From: Astrothelium macrocarpum | Lineage: Eukaryota > Ascomycota > Dothideomycetes > Trypetheliales > Trypetheliaceae | Assembly: GCA_021030915.1 (NCBI GenBank) | Contig: JAGEMR010000144.1 | Coordinates: 1-64,000, forward strand | Length of the DNA: 64,000 nt | Direction of reading: 5' to 3' | Shown here: positions 1-12,687 of the stretch, piece after piece | How positions within the stretch are numbered: position 1 is the first letter of the stretch | How the letters are laid out: each line of letters begins with the position of its first letter | The notes under the pieces: model-generated | Databases searched by the model: none | What the model was told of the DNA's origin: nothing | Seen by the model: the letters and a program-made list of their open reading frames with translations, nothing else | Position numbers and translations under genes: made by a program

Positions 1-75
1 ATTTTTGAATTCGTGGTGGTGCGCGAAAATTAGGTGGGCGAATGCTCGGGCCGGGCGAATGGTGGTGGAGACTCC
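1..75 (+). mobile_element. Right end of a TIR transposon, cut by window start
   Basis: These 75 bases are the exact reverse complement of 42500-42574, the left end of the complete element at 42500-44664. The terminus reads GGTGGTGGAGACTCC and is followed by TA at 76-77, as at the other copies. Only the terminal inverted repeat is inside the window; the rest lies to the left. Unlike the interiors of the related copies, this end is GC-rich and shows no decay. Confidence 0.85.
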
Positions 76-76
76 T

Positions 77-400
77 ACAATAGTTGGACGGCAGTCTGAT
101 ACCACGAGCCAGTATACAGGTTCCAGCGTGCCAGTTGCGATAGAAAGCCTTGAAATGGACTTGAGCGAGGAACCAGTACCAAGGAATCCTCGGCCAAAAA
201 TAATAAACGCCCTTTGTGGAAAGGAGGCCCCATTCGGCCTCTTACCTCATTGGCTATTCAAATGGCTGCAGCTGGTGCCGGGCGATATCTGGTGGATCTC
301 GTTTTGCATTTTTAATTTACTCACAGCAGCGCTCTACTATTTAGTCGTGTTTGATGGGAAGGGCGCTCTGAATCCAGGATGGACCAGCGTGTTTGGTTAG
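77..400 (+). pseudogene. Possible C-terminal remnant of a membrane protein
   Basis: An open frame runs from inside the transposon end to a TAG at 398-400. Its last ~45 residues look like protein: a Trp- and aromatic-rich hydrophobic stretch (GDIWWISFCIFNLLTAALYY) followed by a short polar tail ending NPGWTSVFG. This resembles the last transmembrane helix of a fungal membrane protein. No start codon lies outside the transposon end, so it may be the 3' part of a gene cut by the insertion at TA 76-77. The family was not identified and the call is tentative. Confidence 0.3.
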
Positions 401-934
401 ATAATTAAGGATATGGCAAGTGATGATTGTGCTTGGGTACTCGCGTATTCGGGCTCCACTTTTGGATGAGCCAAGTGGGTTGGCAAAGCTCAAAAGTATG
501 CCGTCAGCAGTGGAAAAGTTGCTTTATTGAGAAACTTCTGGTCAGTCTAGAACATATAGTCTCAAGCGACGTCGAAACAATGTTGGGCGAACAGTATGCT
601 CCACGGAGAGTCATTGAATCCAAAGTAGCACATGAACTCCAATGCTGATAGAGCGCTGAGCAGATGTGTCACAGTCGCGGAGCGCTTTTTAGGTCAATTG
701 GCAGACGGCAAGCTCCCAGATTTGGCATGCAAGAAATCAAACATGTATCCATATGATCAAGTACTTCGTACCAATCGTCAAATCGGCTCCGCGCCGCCCC
801 ATGCATCCCCGTTTCAGCCCTGCTTCACTATGCCCCCCCTGTGGACCCCTCCCCTCCTTAATTCCTCCCAATTACTCGACATTTTTGAAGATACAACCCC
901 AGTACTTGCCCCATACTTGACTACATGAGTGCCA
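401..934. other. Intergenic, upstream of coronin
   Basis: No gene is recognised here. The short open frames have no recognisable protein character. 780-900 is CT-rich (for example cttcactatgccccccctgt), which is common in fungal promoters and 5' leaders, just before the coronin ATG at 935. Confidence 0.5.
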
Positions 935-3386
935 ATGTCTGGTAGATTCGTGCGAGCCTCAAAATATCGTACGTATCCATTGTCTCTATCATAAAGCTTT
1001 TTGGACGATTTTTATGGATGAGCATTCGGTGCACTGCGACACGCGCTGGGCCCAAATATCTTGCTAACGAGCACCGTTGTCATTTGCAGGGCACGTCTTT
1101 GGACGATCGACAAAAAAGGTACCAACACTAAAGCTCCCCGTTGCTCCTCGAATCGCGAATTCCCTTGCTCACGTGTACGCTGGTCGAACAGGAACAATGC
1201 TACGATAATCTGCGAATCTCCAAAAATGCATGGGACACCAACTTGATCAAGGTCGGATAACCCAACGACTCGATGTAAAGCGCCGATTGCAGTCACAGCA
1301 TTGACACATGAAATAGGCGAATCCGTCGTACGTCTCTGTAAATTGGGAAGCTAGCGGTGGAGGCGCGTTCGCAGTCATACCCATCAATGAGCGAGGACGA
1401 CTACCAGACCAGTTACCCTTGTTCAGGGGACATACGGCGGCTGTCTTGGACACAGATTGGTAAAAATAGCTGAGGATGAAGGCAAAGACCACGGGCTGAT
1501 GCGACCCAGGAATCCATTCAATGACTCGGTAATAGCATCTGGGTCAGATGATGGCAAGGTGAGCCGAAGCGGAATTGATTTAGGACTTGACATGAGGTTA
1601 AACTGTGACGATAGGTATTCATTTGGAGGGTGCCAGAGAACTTTCAATTACGCACAGAAGCAGATGAACCTGAAGACGTGAAGCCAGTCGGAAAACTTAG
1701 TGGTCATTCAAGGTAATCAAACCTAACTTCAACCTACCGCAGCGACCGCTAATTCTATCCTAGGAAAGTTGGTCATGTGCTATTTAATCCCTCTGCCGAA
1801 AACATCCTCGCTAGTTCCTCAGGTGACTATACCATTAAAATCTGGGACATCGAGTCCGGTGTCTCTCGTCTTACTCTCAGACATAGCGATATCGTCCAGT
1901 CCCTTTCTTGGAATGCCGCTGGATCCATGATTGCCACAACCTGCCGCGATAAGAAGTTGCGAATATGGGACACGCGTCAAGAGAAGCCGGCACACGAAGT
2001 TCAGGGACATGCTGGTGCAAAAAACAGTCGTGTTGTTTGGTTAGGGGAACTGGATCGGGTGGCAACAACAGGCTTCAGTAAGATGAGTGACAGGCAATTG
2101 GCTTGCTGGGACGTAGGTGCTCCGAGAGAGCCAATAGGTGGATTTCAGATTTTAGACTCCATCAGTGGAGTCTGTATGCCATTTTGGGATGACGGCACGA
2201 AAATACTATATCTAGCTGGCAAGGGGTGAGTTGCGTAATCTTACTAACGAGAGAGATCAAGACTGATCCAGAGGGTCGTAGGGACGGCATGATACGATAT
2301 TACGAGTATGCGGACGACAAATTCGAATACTTATCCGAGTACAAATCTCCAGATCCCCAGCGCGGTATCGCATTCCTTCCCAAAAGAGGCGTCAATGTAG
2401 GCAAAACTCCGCTCGCCTTTCCTCACGATCAGTATTTTCATTAAAGCCATTAACAAACATCCTAGATGCACGAAAACGAAATCATGCGTGCCTTCAAAAC
2501 CGTCAATGACGCCTACATCGAACCGATCTCTTTCATCGTTCCCCGCCGCGCCGAGACGTTCCAAGGCGACGTCTACCCTCCCACCATTGGCACGAAGCCC
2601 GCCGTGTCCGCCTCAGACTGGCTCGCCGGCAAGACGGGTCTCCCACCCAAAATCAACCTCGAATCTCTTTACGAGAACGGCGCCGTCGAAGAAGTCGCCG
2701 CCGACTACCATCCCCCTGCCACCTCTGCCCCCGCCGCCGTAGAACCACCGAAGCCCAAACCCGCGCCGGAACCCGTCCATGTGCCCGAGCCGGTGAGACG
2801 AGAACCGCCGCCTGCTTCTATGAACGAATCCAAAGCTTCCATGTCCGCCATGGCCGACAAGTTCGCCGACCATGACGAGCCTACCCCGGTCGCCGACGAC
2901 GACGACAGCTCCTCCTTCGAGGAGATTCCCAAGCCGGTCGAGCGCCCTGCCGCTGTGACCGCCGCACGTGTCGACGAGAAGACAGCCGCAGCGCGGACTG
3001 CAGCAGCGGCGCCGAGGAGCGTGGACACACGCAGCGCCAATGGACCTGCAGCGAGCTCAACGGCAGCGCCGGCAGCAGCGCCGGCACCAACTCCAGCAAC
3101 GCCGGCAGATCCTGCAGCGGGCGCCTCGGAGACGAAGGCGCGGAGTACCTCTGGCGCGGCGGCTGGGCTAGCGTCGCATCTGGCGGATATCAAGGCGTTG
3201 CTAGAGGCGCAACGGGCGCAGATGGCGAGTCAGTCGGAGCAGATCCGAGTGTTGGGGAAGGAGGTGGAGGGGTTGAAGGGGAAGATTGGGGAGGGCGATG
3301 TGGTTGGGGGAGGAGGGGAGAGGGAGAGGGAGATGAGTGAGAGGATACGACAGTTGGAGCTGGAGTTGGAGGAGGCGAGGGGGTGA
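935..3386 (+). CDS. crn1: Coronin (actin-binding WD40 protein)
   Basis: Coronin binds F-actin and regulates Arp2/3 at cortical actin patches. The start MSGRFVRASKYRHVFG is the diagnostic coronin N-terminus. Nine exons join in frame to about 636 aa: 935-968, 1090-1118, 1192-1251, 1317-1459, 1510-1558, 1615-1712, 1764-2225, 2282-2396 and 2466-3386. WD40 blades fill roughly residues 60-330 (ASGSDDGKV, LASSSGDYTIKIWD, KLRIWDTRQ), followed by the conserved coronin extension (YLAGKG, RYYEYADDKFEYLSEYKS, PQRGIAFLPKRGVN, EPISFIVPRR). Residues ~430-560 are an Ala/Pro-rich linker. The last ~70 residues form a coiled coil (LEAQRAQ...LGKEVEGLKGKI) expected to mediate oligomerisation. All introns are GT-AG. 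The intron ending at 2281 is set by frame (GKG|DGMIRYY). The gene converges with the next gene. Confidence 0.95.
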
Positions 3387-3757
3387 GGAGGTGGGGAAGA
3401 GGAGGGGGATGGTGTATTGTATTGGATGGTGCGTAGATACGTATACCAATTTCGTTTTTGACTTCAGGCTATGAGGCGGGTGGATCGGTATCTAAAATAT
3501 GCAGATCTAGCATCCAGTCTTCTCACAGTGCGACAGTGATTTTGTGAAGCGCCAGTGAGAACTATGATCACTCACCGTCAAATTACGAAATAACAAAAAA
3601 GCATACAGTTTACCCGCTCGTCCATCTCCAAAACATGCCGAGAAAAGTCCCTTGGTGCTCACGATGCCAGAAATGCACACTTACTATCCAGCAAATGCTA
3701 CAGCATGAAAGGCTGGAATCAACCCCCGAGTTGCCTTTGAAGCATGGTCATTTGTCA
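3387..3757. other. Intergenic between convergent genes
   Basis: This stretch holds the 3' flanks of coronin (+) and the RS-rich gene (-). The first ~35 bases continue the G-rich run of the coronin 3' end. No gene is seen. Confidence 0.5.
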
Positions 3758-5607
3758 TTAGTCCTCTCGATCTCGCGAGGGCCCTCGCTCTTCAGGATGC
3801 CACCCCGGCCCGAATCGCCTCATGTCTCTACCTGGCCCCGGATCCACTCCCGTTCCCAGGCCCGGTCCAAGTCCATGCTCTTGATCCGGAGGCACCATTC
3901 CTGGTGGCGCTGGTGGTCGTCTATCCCCGAAGCCTGGCGGTGGATGTGGTCCCTGAGGCGGGAATGCGCCTGGAGGTCCTGGTTGAAATCCATCAGGAGG
4001 TGGTGGACCAGGCTGATAGTGAGTAGGAAATCGTGGTGGTGCGCTACCCGGCGGGAAGTCGTTTCCAAGTCCTTGCGGATGTGGAGGTGGCTGATGATGC
4101 TGGAAACTGTTGTCTTGGTCTTGCCGAGGTGGACTAGTTCTGGGATTTTGGGGATAGTTTTGATATGGAGAGGGATCTGGAGCTCTGGATGGGCCAGCAC
4201 GATCAAAGCTTGGAGGGCCTATGAACTTGTTAGCCAGGAGAGACTCTTCTGGAAAGAAGTACTTGTAAGGCGATTCACCATTTTGCCTATCCGGTGGGCT
4301 TCCGTTGTCGTCGCGCGTATTTCTCTTTCGCCGATTTGGTGCGCCTGACTGATCAGAACTCATATTCATCTGCACCGCTTCCTCCGTCTAGGTCATTGAT
4401 TCTTCTCAAGCACCACTTGTGGAGATCAAGACTTACCATCATCTTCACCAAAGCCCAAACCCATACCTTCATCATCTAATTCGTCAAACGGACCTCCGCC
4501 CCGACCAAACGGTGGCCTTCTTGATGGCATTCCTCGTCCTCTGCCGTTCATGCCTCTGAATGGTCCTCCACCGCCCCTACCGCCGAATTCATAGTCATCG
4601 TCGAATCCAAACTCCCGGTCACCATGTCGCATTGGAAAGCGTGGGTTCTCTCTAGTTGGTCTTTGCGTTTCCTGTGCTGCTCGGACATAGTCTTCCAAGT
4701 CAAAGAGCCGGCGATCAACACCATCCATACGCCGTGTCATCTGGCGAAATATGCTCCTTGATACAGGATCTGCCACTTGGAAGAACGGGTCTCGTTCCCG
4801 AGGAGGCTTTTGCTTGCCCTTCTTGCCACGTCTGCCCCATCCCATCATTCCCTTTACATTGGGTCTCGTTCGTAGTGGCATGAAGTCCTCTTCGTCTGAA
4901 TCATCCAGCTCATCTGAGTCCACATCAAAACCTTCGCCATCAATTTCCTCATCCAGATCTTCACCTCTAGCCCTTCTCCACTTCCCATTTCTTCCCACCC
5001 TCCTTTGATTCCTTCTGGCCTTCACTCTCCCATTGCATCCATCCCTTGCCCGACTTCGACTCCACCATCTCCCTCGGCTTCTCCCTTCATCACTACTATA
5101 CCATCCCCCTCTACTGCGTCCCTGGCTCCGATGGCTTCGCCTACTTCTTCCTCTTATACTCCTGTCTCTCTCTTTCCCTCGTGCTCTATCTCTGTCTCTC
5201 CCTCTGTCTCGACTTCTGGATTGATCACGACTCCTACTCCTCGCTCGTCTTGATCTTCTTCTCGCCCTCCTATCCTTATCATCCTCGTCTCTTACGCGCA
5301 CATCGAGCATCATGCGCCCTACGGGAGGCACTGCGTCCCAGTCCATGGACCCCATGCCCACAGTCCATGGTGCATAGGGTCGTCGTGGCAGCATCGACCG
5401 CGCACAGTGTGCATACCAGGGCGCAAGGTCGTAAGGATTTAGAAAGCTACCTGAGGGCGCGGGAACTGGTTGGTAGACGACAGGTGATGCCATGTTGGCG
5501 CGGTCACGATCACGATCTCGGTCTCGATCGACGTAGGGAACAACAGAGGTGGAGTGCTGTTGAGGGTGTGGGGCTGGAGAGACGACTGTGGAAGCACCGG
5601 CGCCCAT
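3758..5607 (-). CDS. Low-complexity RS/G/P-rich protein with possible N-myristoylation signal
   Basis: The function is not recognised. Two exons (5607-4437 and 4377-3758) separated by a 59-nt intron (donor GTAAGT, acceptor GGAAG) give about 596 aa in frame. The N-terminus MGAGAS fits the N-myristoylation consensus (Gly2, Ser6). It is followed by a (DR)n run, then at residues ~110-190 a long Arg/Ser-rich stretch (RARSRSRDQSRSRDRGRDRD). An acidic block follows (SDELDDSDEEDF), then a possibly folded segment (FFQVADPVSRSIFRQMTRRMDGVDRRLFDLEDYVRAAQE, with coiled-coil character), an FG/RG-rich part (RGGGGPFRGMNGRGRG) and a Pro/Gly-rich C-terminal tail. RS and RG repeats suggest RNA or phase-separation roles, but the myristoylation-like start is unusual for that class. 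It is tail-to-tail with coronin. Confidence 0.75.
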
Positions 5608-6373
5608 GTCGTGATTCTATCAAATTTGATATAAGGGAGCTAGTATTTCATTGTTGGAAAGTCATTCTCAACTCGACACCCTCATTCCAACGGAATATCA
5701 TACAAGAACTTGAGAACGTTGGAAGAAATGGAGTACTGATCAGAAATGGACTTTGCGAAATATAATTTAAGAAGACTTGATAGCAAACAAATCTGCATAA
5801 CAGAGCTCACGAGGATCATCCAGTTTGTCAAACCTACCGGAAGCCGTAATTTTCTGGGTTTATTGTCTGGGCCTGTACTACCATCTCTGACGCCAGAGAT
5901 TGTTTGCTTGAGCTCCAATTCCGGGTCAAGCAGGAATTAGCGTGCCATAAGATTCCAGGGGCTGATCGTGCAACTGTTGGATACTGTCCAACAGGTGACA
6001 AACGAATTTTTTACGTTCACGTTCCGAACACTGCTTCTTGGCTCTCGCAATGAGGCCTATCTGAGTTCATGGAATATATTCATTTTCCTCACTGCATTAT
6101 TACATAATCATCTAACTCCACCACAACACCACCAGTTCGGAAAAAAAGGAAAAGAAAAGAGACTGACACATATACAGACAATACGAAAAGCTTTATGTCG
6201 ATGTAGTCATTTGCACGAGCAACCGCCCGCACAACAACCGTCCTTCCCCACCACAATCCTCACACTTACAATCCCTTCTCCTCCCATCCTATCAACCTCA
6301 CCATCTCAACAACATCTCTCCTGACAAAAAAAAAAAGGAAAAGCAAGCAAGACAACAAACCCGCCCATCCCCT
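5608..6373. other. Intergenic
   Basis: This is the upstream flank of the RS-rich gene and the 3' flank of BUD4, both on the minus strand. It is pyrimidine-rich at 6230-6370. No gene or repeat family is recognised. Confidence 0.5.
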
Positions 6374-9300
6374 CTAAAAAATCATACTCCTCACCCCATC
6401 CCTCTTCCCCCCCAACCGTCCTCCCATCCTCATCTTCCCAGCGGGGGTAGCACCCCCCTTATTCGGGCTCGCAGCCTGCATGGCGGCCTGCCGCGCGCGG
6501 ATCTGCTCGCGCTCGCGGTGCTGGTAGTGCGCGGCCTCGGCCTGCGCCGTCTGCGTGCGCAACCCGCCGCCGCTGCGGCCGTGGCCCGCGGGCGGCGCCT
6601 GCTGCTGGTGGTGGTGGTGCGGGATCGGGAGCTGCGCGGCCGTGGATTGCGGGCGTGTGGTGGGCGTGGCTTTGGCCGGGGAGGTGGGCGCGGATTTGGT
6701 GCGGGCGTGGGTCGTGGCGATTTGGGGGTGGGGGTGCGAGGGGGGCCCGAGCTGGGTGGTTGTGGTGGTGGTGGTGGGTTGGGGAGGGAGTTGTTTGCGT
6801 TGGACGGAGTTGGTGCGCGCTTGTTGGGGTTGCGCGTCTTGTTTGGAGCTGGCGGTGGTGCTGCCGCTGCCGGGACGAGTGGCGTCGTCGTTGGCGTGGT
6901 TGCCTGCTTTGCGTCCTTCGGTCTTCTCGCGCGCAAGGACAATCTGACACCATTTCTTGGTGCCGCCGGTGCTGGGCCCGCCTATTGTAGAGGAGGCTTG
7001 TTGCTCGCCCTTGCCGACGACGTCAAATAGGACGCGCATCCAGCCTTGTTTGTCTTCGGCGTTTTCGGCGTAAAAGTCGATGACTTCGCCATTGGCAAAG
7101 CGGATGCGGAAGCCTTCTTCAACGAACATGTAGCCTTCTTCGTCTTCAGCAAAGCCTGATTTCCGACGCTTGGATTTGGATGGCGACGTCGATCCTTTGG
7201 TCGGCGAAGAAGCGGTGTTGGGAGGAATGTCAGGCTGGGTCAATGTCGACTTGTCATCGATCAGAGCGGCAGCTTTTGCGAGATTGATTGTTGCTCGCGG
7301 CTGGTTCGTATATTCATGGTAAGCAACCAATTTGCTGCCAGAGAGCTTAAAAAATCGTCGACGCCAGTACTACGAATCAGTCAGCGTATAGGTCAGATCG
7401 TGGAACAGATAAATGATAAACTCACAGGACAGTCACCACCCTGCTGACTTAGGAAACCTTCCCATTTTCTGCAATCTTCTCGTTCTGCTTCTCTCAATTC
7501 CCTTACTGCGGTTCCGAGGCTTCGTGGCATATCTTCCTCTCCAACACCACGCACCCTTGGAACATACAACAGTTGCAACTCTAGCTTGCCAACTTTGTAC
7601 GGCGGTTTGCGAACGACACCTCCGGCCCCCATACCGCGTTGCTTGCTGCGAACACTATTCGTGATTTGCGGATCCGTTTCAAGTGCCCATTCGTTGTAGC
7701 AAGGAACAGAAACGGTAAATGGCCTGCCGTAGCATTGGCGTACGTGGGTGGACAAGGAGATGTAAGCACGAGCGAAAGATCCATCAGACGCGACAAGATC
7801 GTGAAGAAGATCCCAAGCCGAAGGCTCTTTTTGGCTTGCGCTTCTTCGCTGGTTTTCCAGCTCCTGCTTTCGCGTAGCTTCAGCTTCTGCAGCACGTTGT
7901 TCTGCCTCGCGTCGTTTCTTGGGCGAAGACAGGAATCGCGAAAAGCTTGATGACTTTTGGGTTTTGAGAGCCTTTGTAGGAGAGGAGGATGAATTAAGTG
8001 AGCTTGATGCGCTAGTAATTGTTGGTTGTTCAAGCTTGGTTTGTAAGGTAAGTTGGAACTCAAGATCGTTTAGAACAACAAGCTCAAATTCTTGGCCAAT
8101 TGGAGCGGCATGGCCAAGCTCAAGCCATGAAGTCGTAACGCAATGCAGGCCGTTGTCTAGTGTTAGTTGAAAGTGGGTTTTCTCATCTTCCCTTACGTTA
8201 GCGAACTGATCACATGAACACAATGATGCTTATATGAACTCACTTTGAGGTAGGGGCATATCCAAGTCTTTGATTCCTACGACCTTGACAAAAAGCCTTC
8301 CCCTCTCTACACCTTCATCCGTTTCTTCGGTCAAGTCTTGCTCTATGATATTTTCAACTTTACCAATCGCACTTTCTTGTCCTGGCAAAGGTGGTGCCGA
8401 TGCCAACGCAGCCTTTTTCTGAGTCCCCGAATTGACGCGAACGCTCTTTCGCCTGATCTTACCATTCCAAGGTTCAGTTGCCCAAGCCTTGTTCTGACTC
8501 GGTTTGCGTGGGCTATTTCCCGCCGAACGAGTGCCGCGCGGGTCGGGACCAGCGATTGGAACATGCGTCTCTTCTATAGATGTTCGTTGTTCTGCATCTT
8601 TCTTCTTTTCATTACTGAACTGACGATTGCTAGCGACGACGACCTTGGTATTTTGGCGCATAAGATACCCTTTCTGCGCACGAGTCAGCTTATGAGTCGG
8701 ATTGCGTTGTGGTGAAAAAGGCTGAGCGCCAACGTATTCGGCTCCACTGTTGTATTGGTAGGAGGATACAGGAAATGATGTGCCAACGTGTGTCGACGCT
8801 GAATGAAAAGACAAGGTTCGCAAATACTGGGTGTACACCACCTTTTGTGATTCAATTACGCGGTCGAATTCTTGCTTCAAACCGAGTCCCAAATCGTCAC
8901 TAAATCCTCCTACTGGGATATCCAGCAGACCGGAGACATTTCCAGTGGATTCACGGGTATGGCTGGTACCATCAGAGCCGGCACTATCAGTGCGATCTTT
9001 CTCGAAGTCGAATTGATATTGCTGGGACATGCGTTTCTCACTCTTAATCGGGATCGGAGGAGGTTTCTCGCCGCTTACTTGACGACGATAAGCTGCCAAG
9101 ACCTCGATATCTGCTGGCGTAGCAGATTGACGCGTTTTTAGTTTGCTGCCGCCTGAAGACTTAATAGTCGCGATTGGCTCTGGTACAGTGTATTCTTCTT
9201 CAGTGTCCTCTTCAACAGCGGGAGCATGATGGACAACAGAATCTGGAGTATCGGGTCTTTCCTCCTCCATCGGTTTAGGGGGCTCTAATTGTTCACTGCA

Positions 9301-11393
9301 GCCCTCTTCCTCGGGCGTAATGTTCCGTCTGAGATACTCAAGATTTGCGGCCAGAGTCTGTGCATGTCGAGACGAGTCGAGCTCTGCATTTGGAGGAGAA
9401 GAGGATCCCATGAAGTTCTTGACGCGATTCTCGAAGCCTTGATGATGTAAATACGACTCGAATTCGCTCATGTCCATAACCTCGGACACGTCGTCACCGT
9501 CTGGATTTTCAGTGTTTTGGGTTTGGCGGAATGCTTCTTGCGTGGGTGTTGAAGGGCTATCTTCTTCCGATACGGCAGAATCTTGATTCTGAATGGCGGA
9601 AGTGAGACTGTTAGAGTACTGACTGCTATCATCGTCTTCGTTTGTAGACGTGGATGCAATCTTGTGGTGAACTACTGAACTCTCCCTTGCATAATCATCG
9701 GCTTGACCCGACTCTTCGGGAGGCTCGCTATACATTTCTGGAATGGCATACACGTCCACTTCACTCTCATTGTCACTGGGCTCTTTCTTGATTGACGGTG
9801 CCTCTGGCACTTGCTCGTCAAAGTTCGAGGAAGCTTCACGAGAAGGGATAGGAACGTCTGGATCAAGATCTTCCAAATCATCGTAACTGCGTTCAGGGCT
9901 CGCGCGCTCTGATCCTGCGGGAGAAGAGTAGTTGAAATCTTCATGGAGATCACGGGATTTGACTTTTCGAAGAATTGATTCGCGAGAGATGCGCGGAACT
10001 CCAATGTCGCTCAATCGGCTGCGACCATGTTTCTTCAAACCAGAAGCATCACTTTCAAGCTCATTTTTGGATTCTACCGATTTCGCTTGCTCATCCTTTA
10101 CCCGGTCTTGCTCTTGAAGCTCCATAAGTTTGAAGCGATCGTCAAGAGACAAGGATCCATCTCGCATACCAAGTATATCAGCCTTTGATACCGACGCAGG
10201 CCGAGGTGGCGTCGGAAGAGATCTTTGAAAACTGCTCATACGATCTGCTGTTCCGGAGAGTCCACCCGAATCGCGACGTCCCTTTGTGAAGGGATTGGGA
10301 ACTGGGGGTAGAGGTCGTGAATCTTCAGAAAGAGACGAGTCAGATCGGAGCAAGTTGGCGGGTCGCTGTAGCTTTGGCGGAGAGGCGACAGGGCTCTCGT
10401 CATTCCCGTTGAAAACGTCATCGTCAGGCTCGACCAACTCTGTACGAGCAGCTTCAGGACTCATATGACGCCAGTCCTCCGGAAGAACAACAGGAGTCTT
10501 ATCGGTATCTTCAAGAGATTCGTCAAAGCTGTCATCGTGATCAAATGACGAGCCGCGCTCGAAACTGTATTCTTCTTCAGATTCGTCATCCAAATCGTAG
10601 CTGCTGGCGCGAGAACCAGATGCTATGGATGATGGCTCCGGAGTTTGTTCTTCGTATTCGTTGATGACAGGAGCTTCGGTATCGAATGTGACACTCTTTG
10701 CGTGACGAACGCGCGCTCGTGGTGTTGGCATCGGGTGCAGCTCCGAGTCCATATTATCTGACATTAATGAGGGTTCCGGATCATATGACTGTTGAGAGGT
10801 TCGTAGACTAGAAGCTGACATGCGGCCGGGCGATTTGCCTGGGCTTGAAAATGGGATGTTACCAAGACTCTTGCTTGGCCTATGTAGGCGAAAATCCGAA
10901 GGCACGGCATTGGCCGGTTTCTCAAACGAATTTTCTTTCATCTCCGTCATGAAGGGACGACCAGCGGCCAATGGTCGTTCGATTTGTGGCGTGGACGTCG
11001 GATCATACTCATTCTTATGCTCACGCGCGAACATGTTGCTGTTCTTGACGCGTGATGCCTTTTTGAGGTTCTCGATCGATGAACGGCGAGTCACGGAGGG
11101 AGAAAGATCAACAGCGATGGGAGGTGATACAGGTCCAAAGCGTGTCGGCGAGGTAGTTCCATGACTCTGCCAGAAGGATCGAGGCGAATTTTGATTGAAT
11201 GGAGAGGAATCAAAAGGCGATGATTCTCGCTTATGAGATTGCTTTGGTAGCTGCGAAAGTCAGTTTCCGTACTCATGACAAGATATTCATTATTGACGCA
11301 TACCTCTCGTGACTGAGGGAAGCTTGGAGAGTTTCTTCTGCGCTCCATAGGATTGATATCGGTCAGAGGCCGATTCTTCCTCGGCGAAGCCAT
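6374..11393 (-). CDS. bud4: BUD4-type anillin-related septin-ring protein with C-terminal PH domain
   Basis: In filamentous fungi Bud4 marks septation sites and organises septins. Four exons (11393-11304, 11250-8244, 8186-7426, 7369-6374) join in frame to about 1,617 aa. The first ~850 residues are disordered and Ser/Glu-rich, with many SP/TP sites, as in the family. The anillin-homology region spans the exon 2/3 junction: RGRLFVKVVGIKDLDMPLPQ, then NEKTHFQLTLDNGLHCVTTS and GQEFELVVLNDLEFQLTLQ. The PH domain starts at the exon 3/4 junction (DCP|YWRRRFFKLSGSKLVAYHEY), carries an insert with SPTKGSTSPSKSKRRKSG, and closes with FRIRFANGEVIDFYAENAEDK...WMRVLFDVVGKG. A His/Gln/Pro/Ala-rich tail ends GVRSMIF. 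The three introns are 53, 57 and 56 nt. The exon 3 start at 8186 is the acceptor that restores the conserved frame. Confidence 0.92.
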
Positions 11394-12687
11394 CTTGGAT
11401 GGAGAAGAGGGAGCCGAGTTGCCTTTGTTGATCCGTAATGGTTCGACCTAAAGGTGTGTAAGTATTGCAGTATAAAGTTTAGCAGAGATGCCGTTGTCTC
11501 ACTGATTGGCCAGACATTGCAGCGCTCTACCAATCGTAGCAATGCGACCAAACGATGGCGAGTAGCGAGGAATGCGCGCTTGCACCGCGAAGGTGAAGCG
11601 GTGTGCAGGTACGCAGTTGTTTGTTTATATGGATCTGCAAAAGAGTGATGATTGCGCCAATAGTTGAAGCAGGCGATCGCGAAAAAAGGACAGCTGGATG
11701 TTGAGCGAATGTCTTGTGGTGGATCTCTGGAGACGTGGTGGGAAGTGCTTGGCTGATGTTGTTGATATCAACCAAAAGCGGCCTTTGACTGCCGTTGCCC
11801 CGACAACCACGGTCGCAGCTGTCTGACCAATCCTGGCTCGTCTTTAAGCACTTCATCCTTCAAGATCAGTATTGACCAGGATAATATCTTGTTTCGTCTG
11901 CCGATCCAGGGTCTTTTGCAGGCGCGGTAGTTCACAATCAAGAGATAGTGGTTCCCGCGTCCAGGTGCGAATGCATGAAACTAAGGTATTTCCAGATCCC
12001 AGATCCCGGATTCCACCAGTCATCCATTCAGCACCCGCTTGGCTGTTTATCATCACTGAGATAATGGGAGATCTAGCAGTGTGTTTACATGTCATGAATC
12101 TCGTCACCGATTTCCTGTCTAGTGATAGACTGCTCTTCGGACAATGTCTCACATGTCCCAGGTCGTGTGCGTCTGCTCACGATTGTCCTTGTTTATGACT
12201 TGGAGCACGTTTTGATCTGGACGTACCAGGCTCCAGTCCAGAGCGTTTGGTTTTCGAAGTATGCGACCTCGCAGAAGGTCTTGCATTGGGCAAGGTGCGA
12301 ATCGATGGGTTGAAGTCATGACTTGGCCGATGTCAACTTCTCTAAGCGCATGACTGAGCTCAGTATCTACTAATTCAGGCAAAGAATTATACTTGAGTCT
12401 GTGGAGGCACTCTTGTAAGCGACGAGCATGTCTTACTCTGTTTCTCCTCAGTATTAATCAATAGCATTGTTGTATTCTCGCTGCACAAGCAGAAGGGCGC
12501 GATCTGCTCATTCTCACACGAGCTTTGGGAAACTGAGTCTGGTTTGCAATAGAGTACTGAATCTTGTCGACCTGGGTCGTTTCAATATCATGTCACGATT
12601 CCGTCTGATTAACGAGCTTTGTGAGGAGTTCCCGTCTCTAGATGCTTCATGACAGAGTTCCGCCCGTAGTGCCAAGATATCGACCTC
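11394..12687. other. Divergent promoter region, BUD4 / MRH4
   Basis: About 1.3 kb lies between the two start codons. Open frames here are short and lack protein character, so it probably holds two promoters and 5' leaders. A small direct duplication ccagatcccagatcccgg is at 11992-12009. Confidence 0.5.

Noticed and set aside
5046..5765. 239-codon plus-strand frame rich in Leu/Ser/Tyr
   Set aside because: It is the antisense shadow of the RS-rich protein's Arg/Ser repeats and has no independent features.
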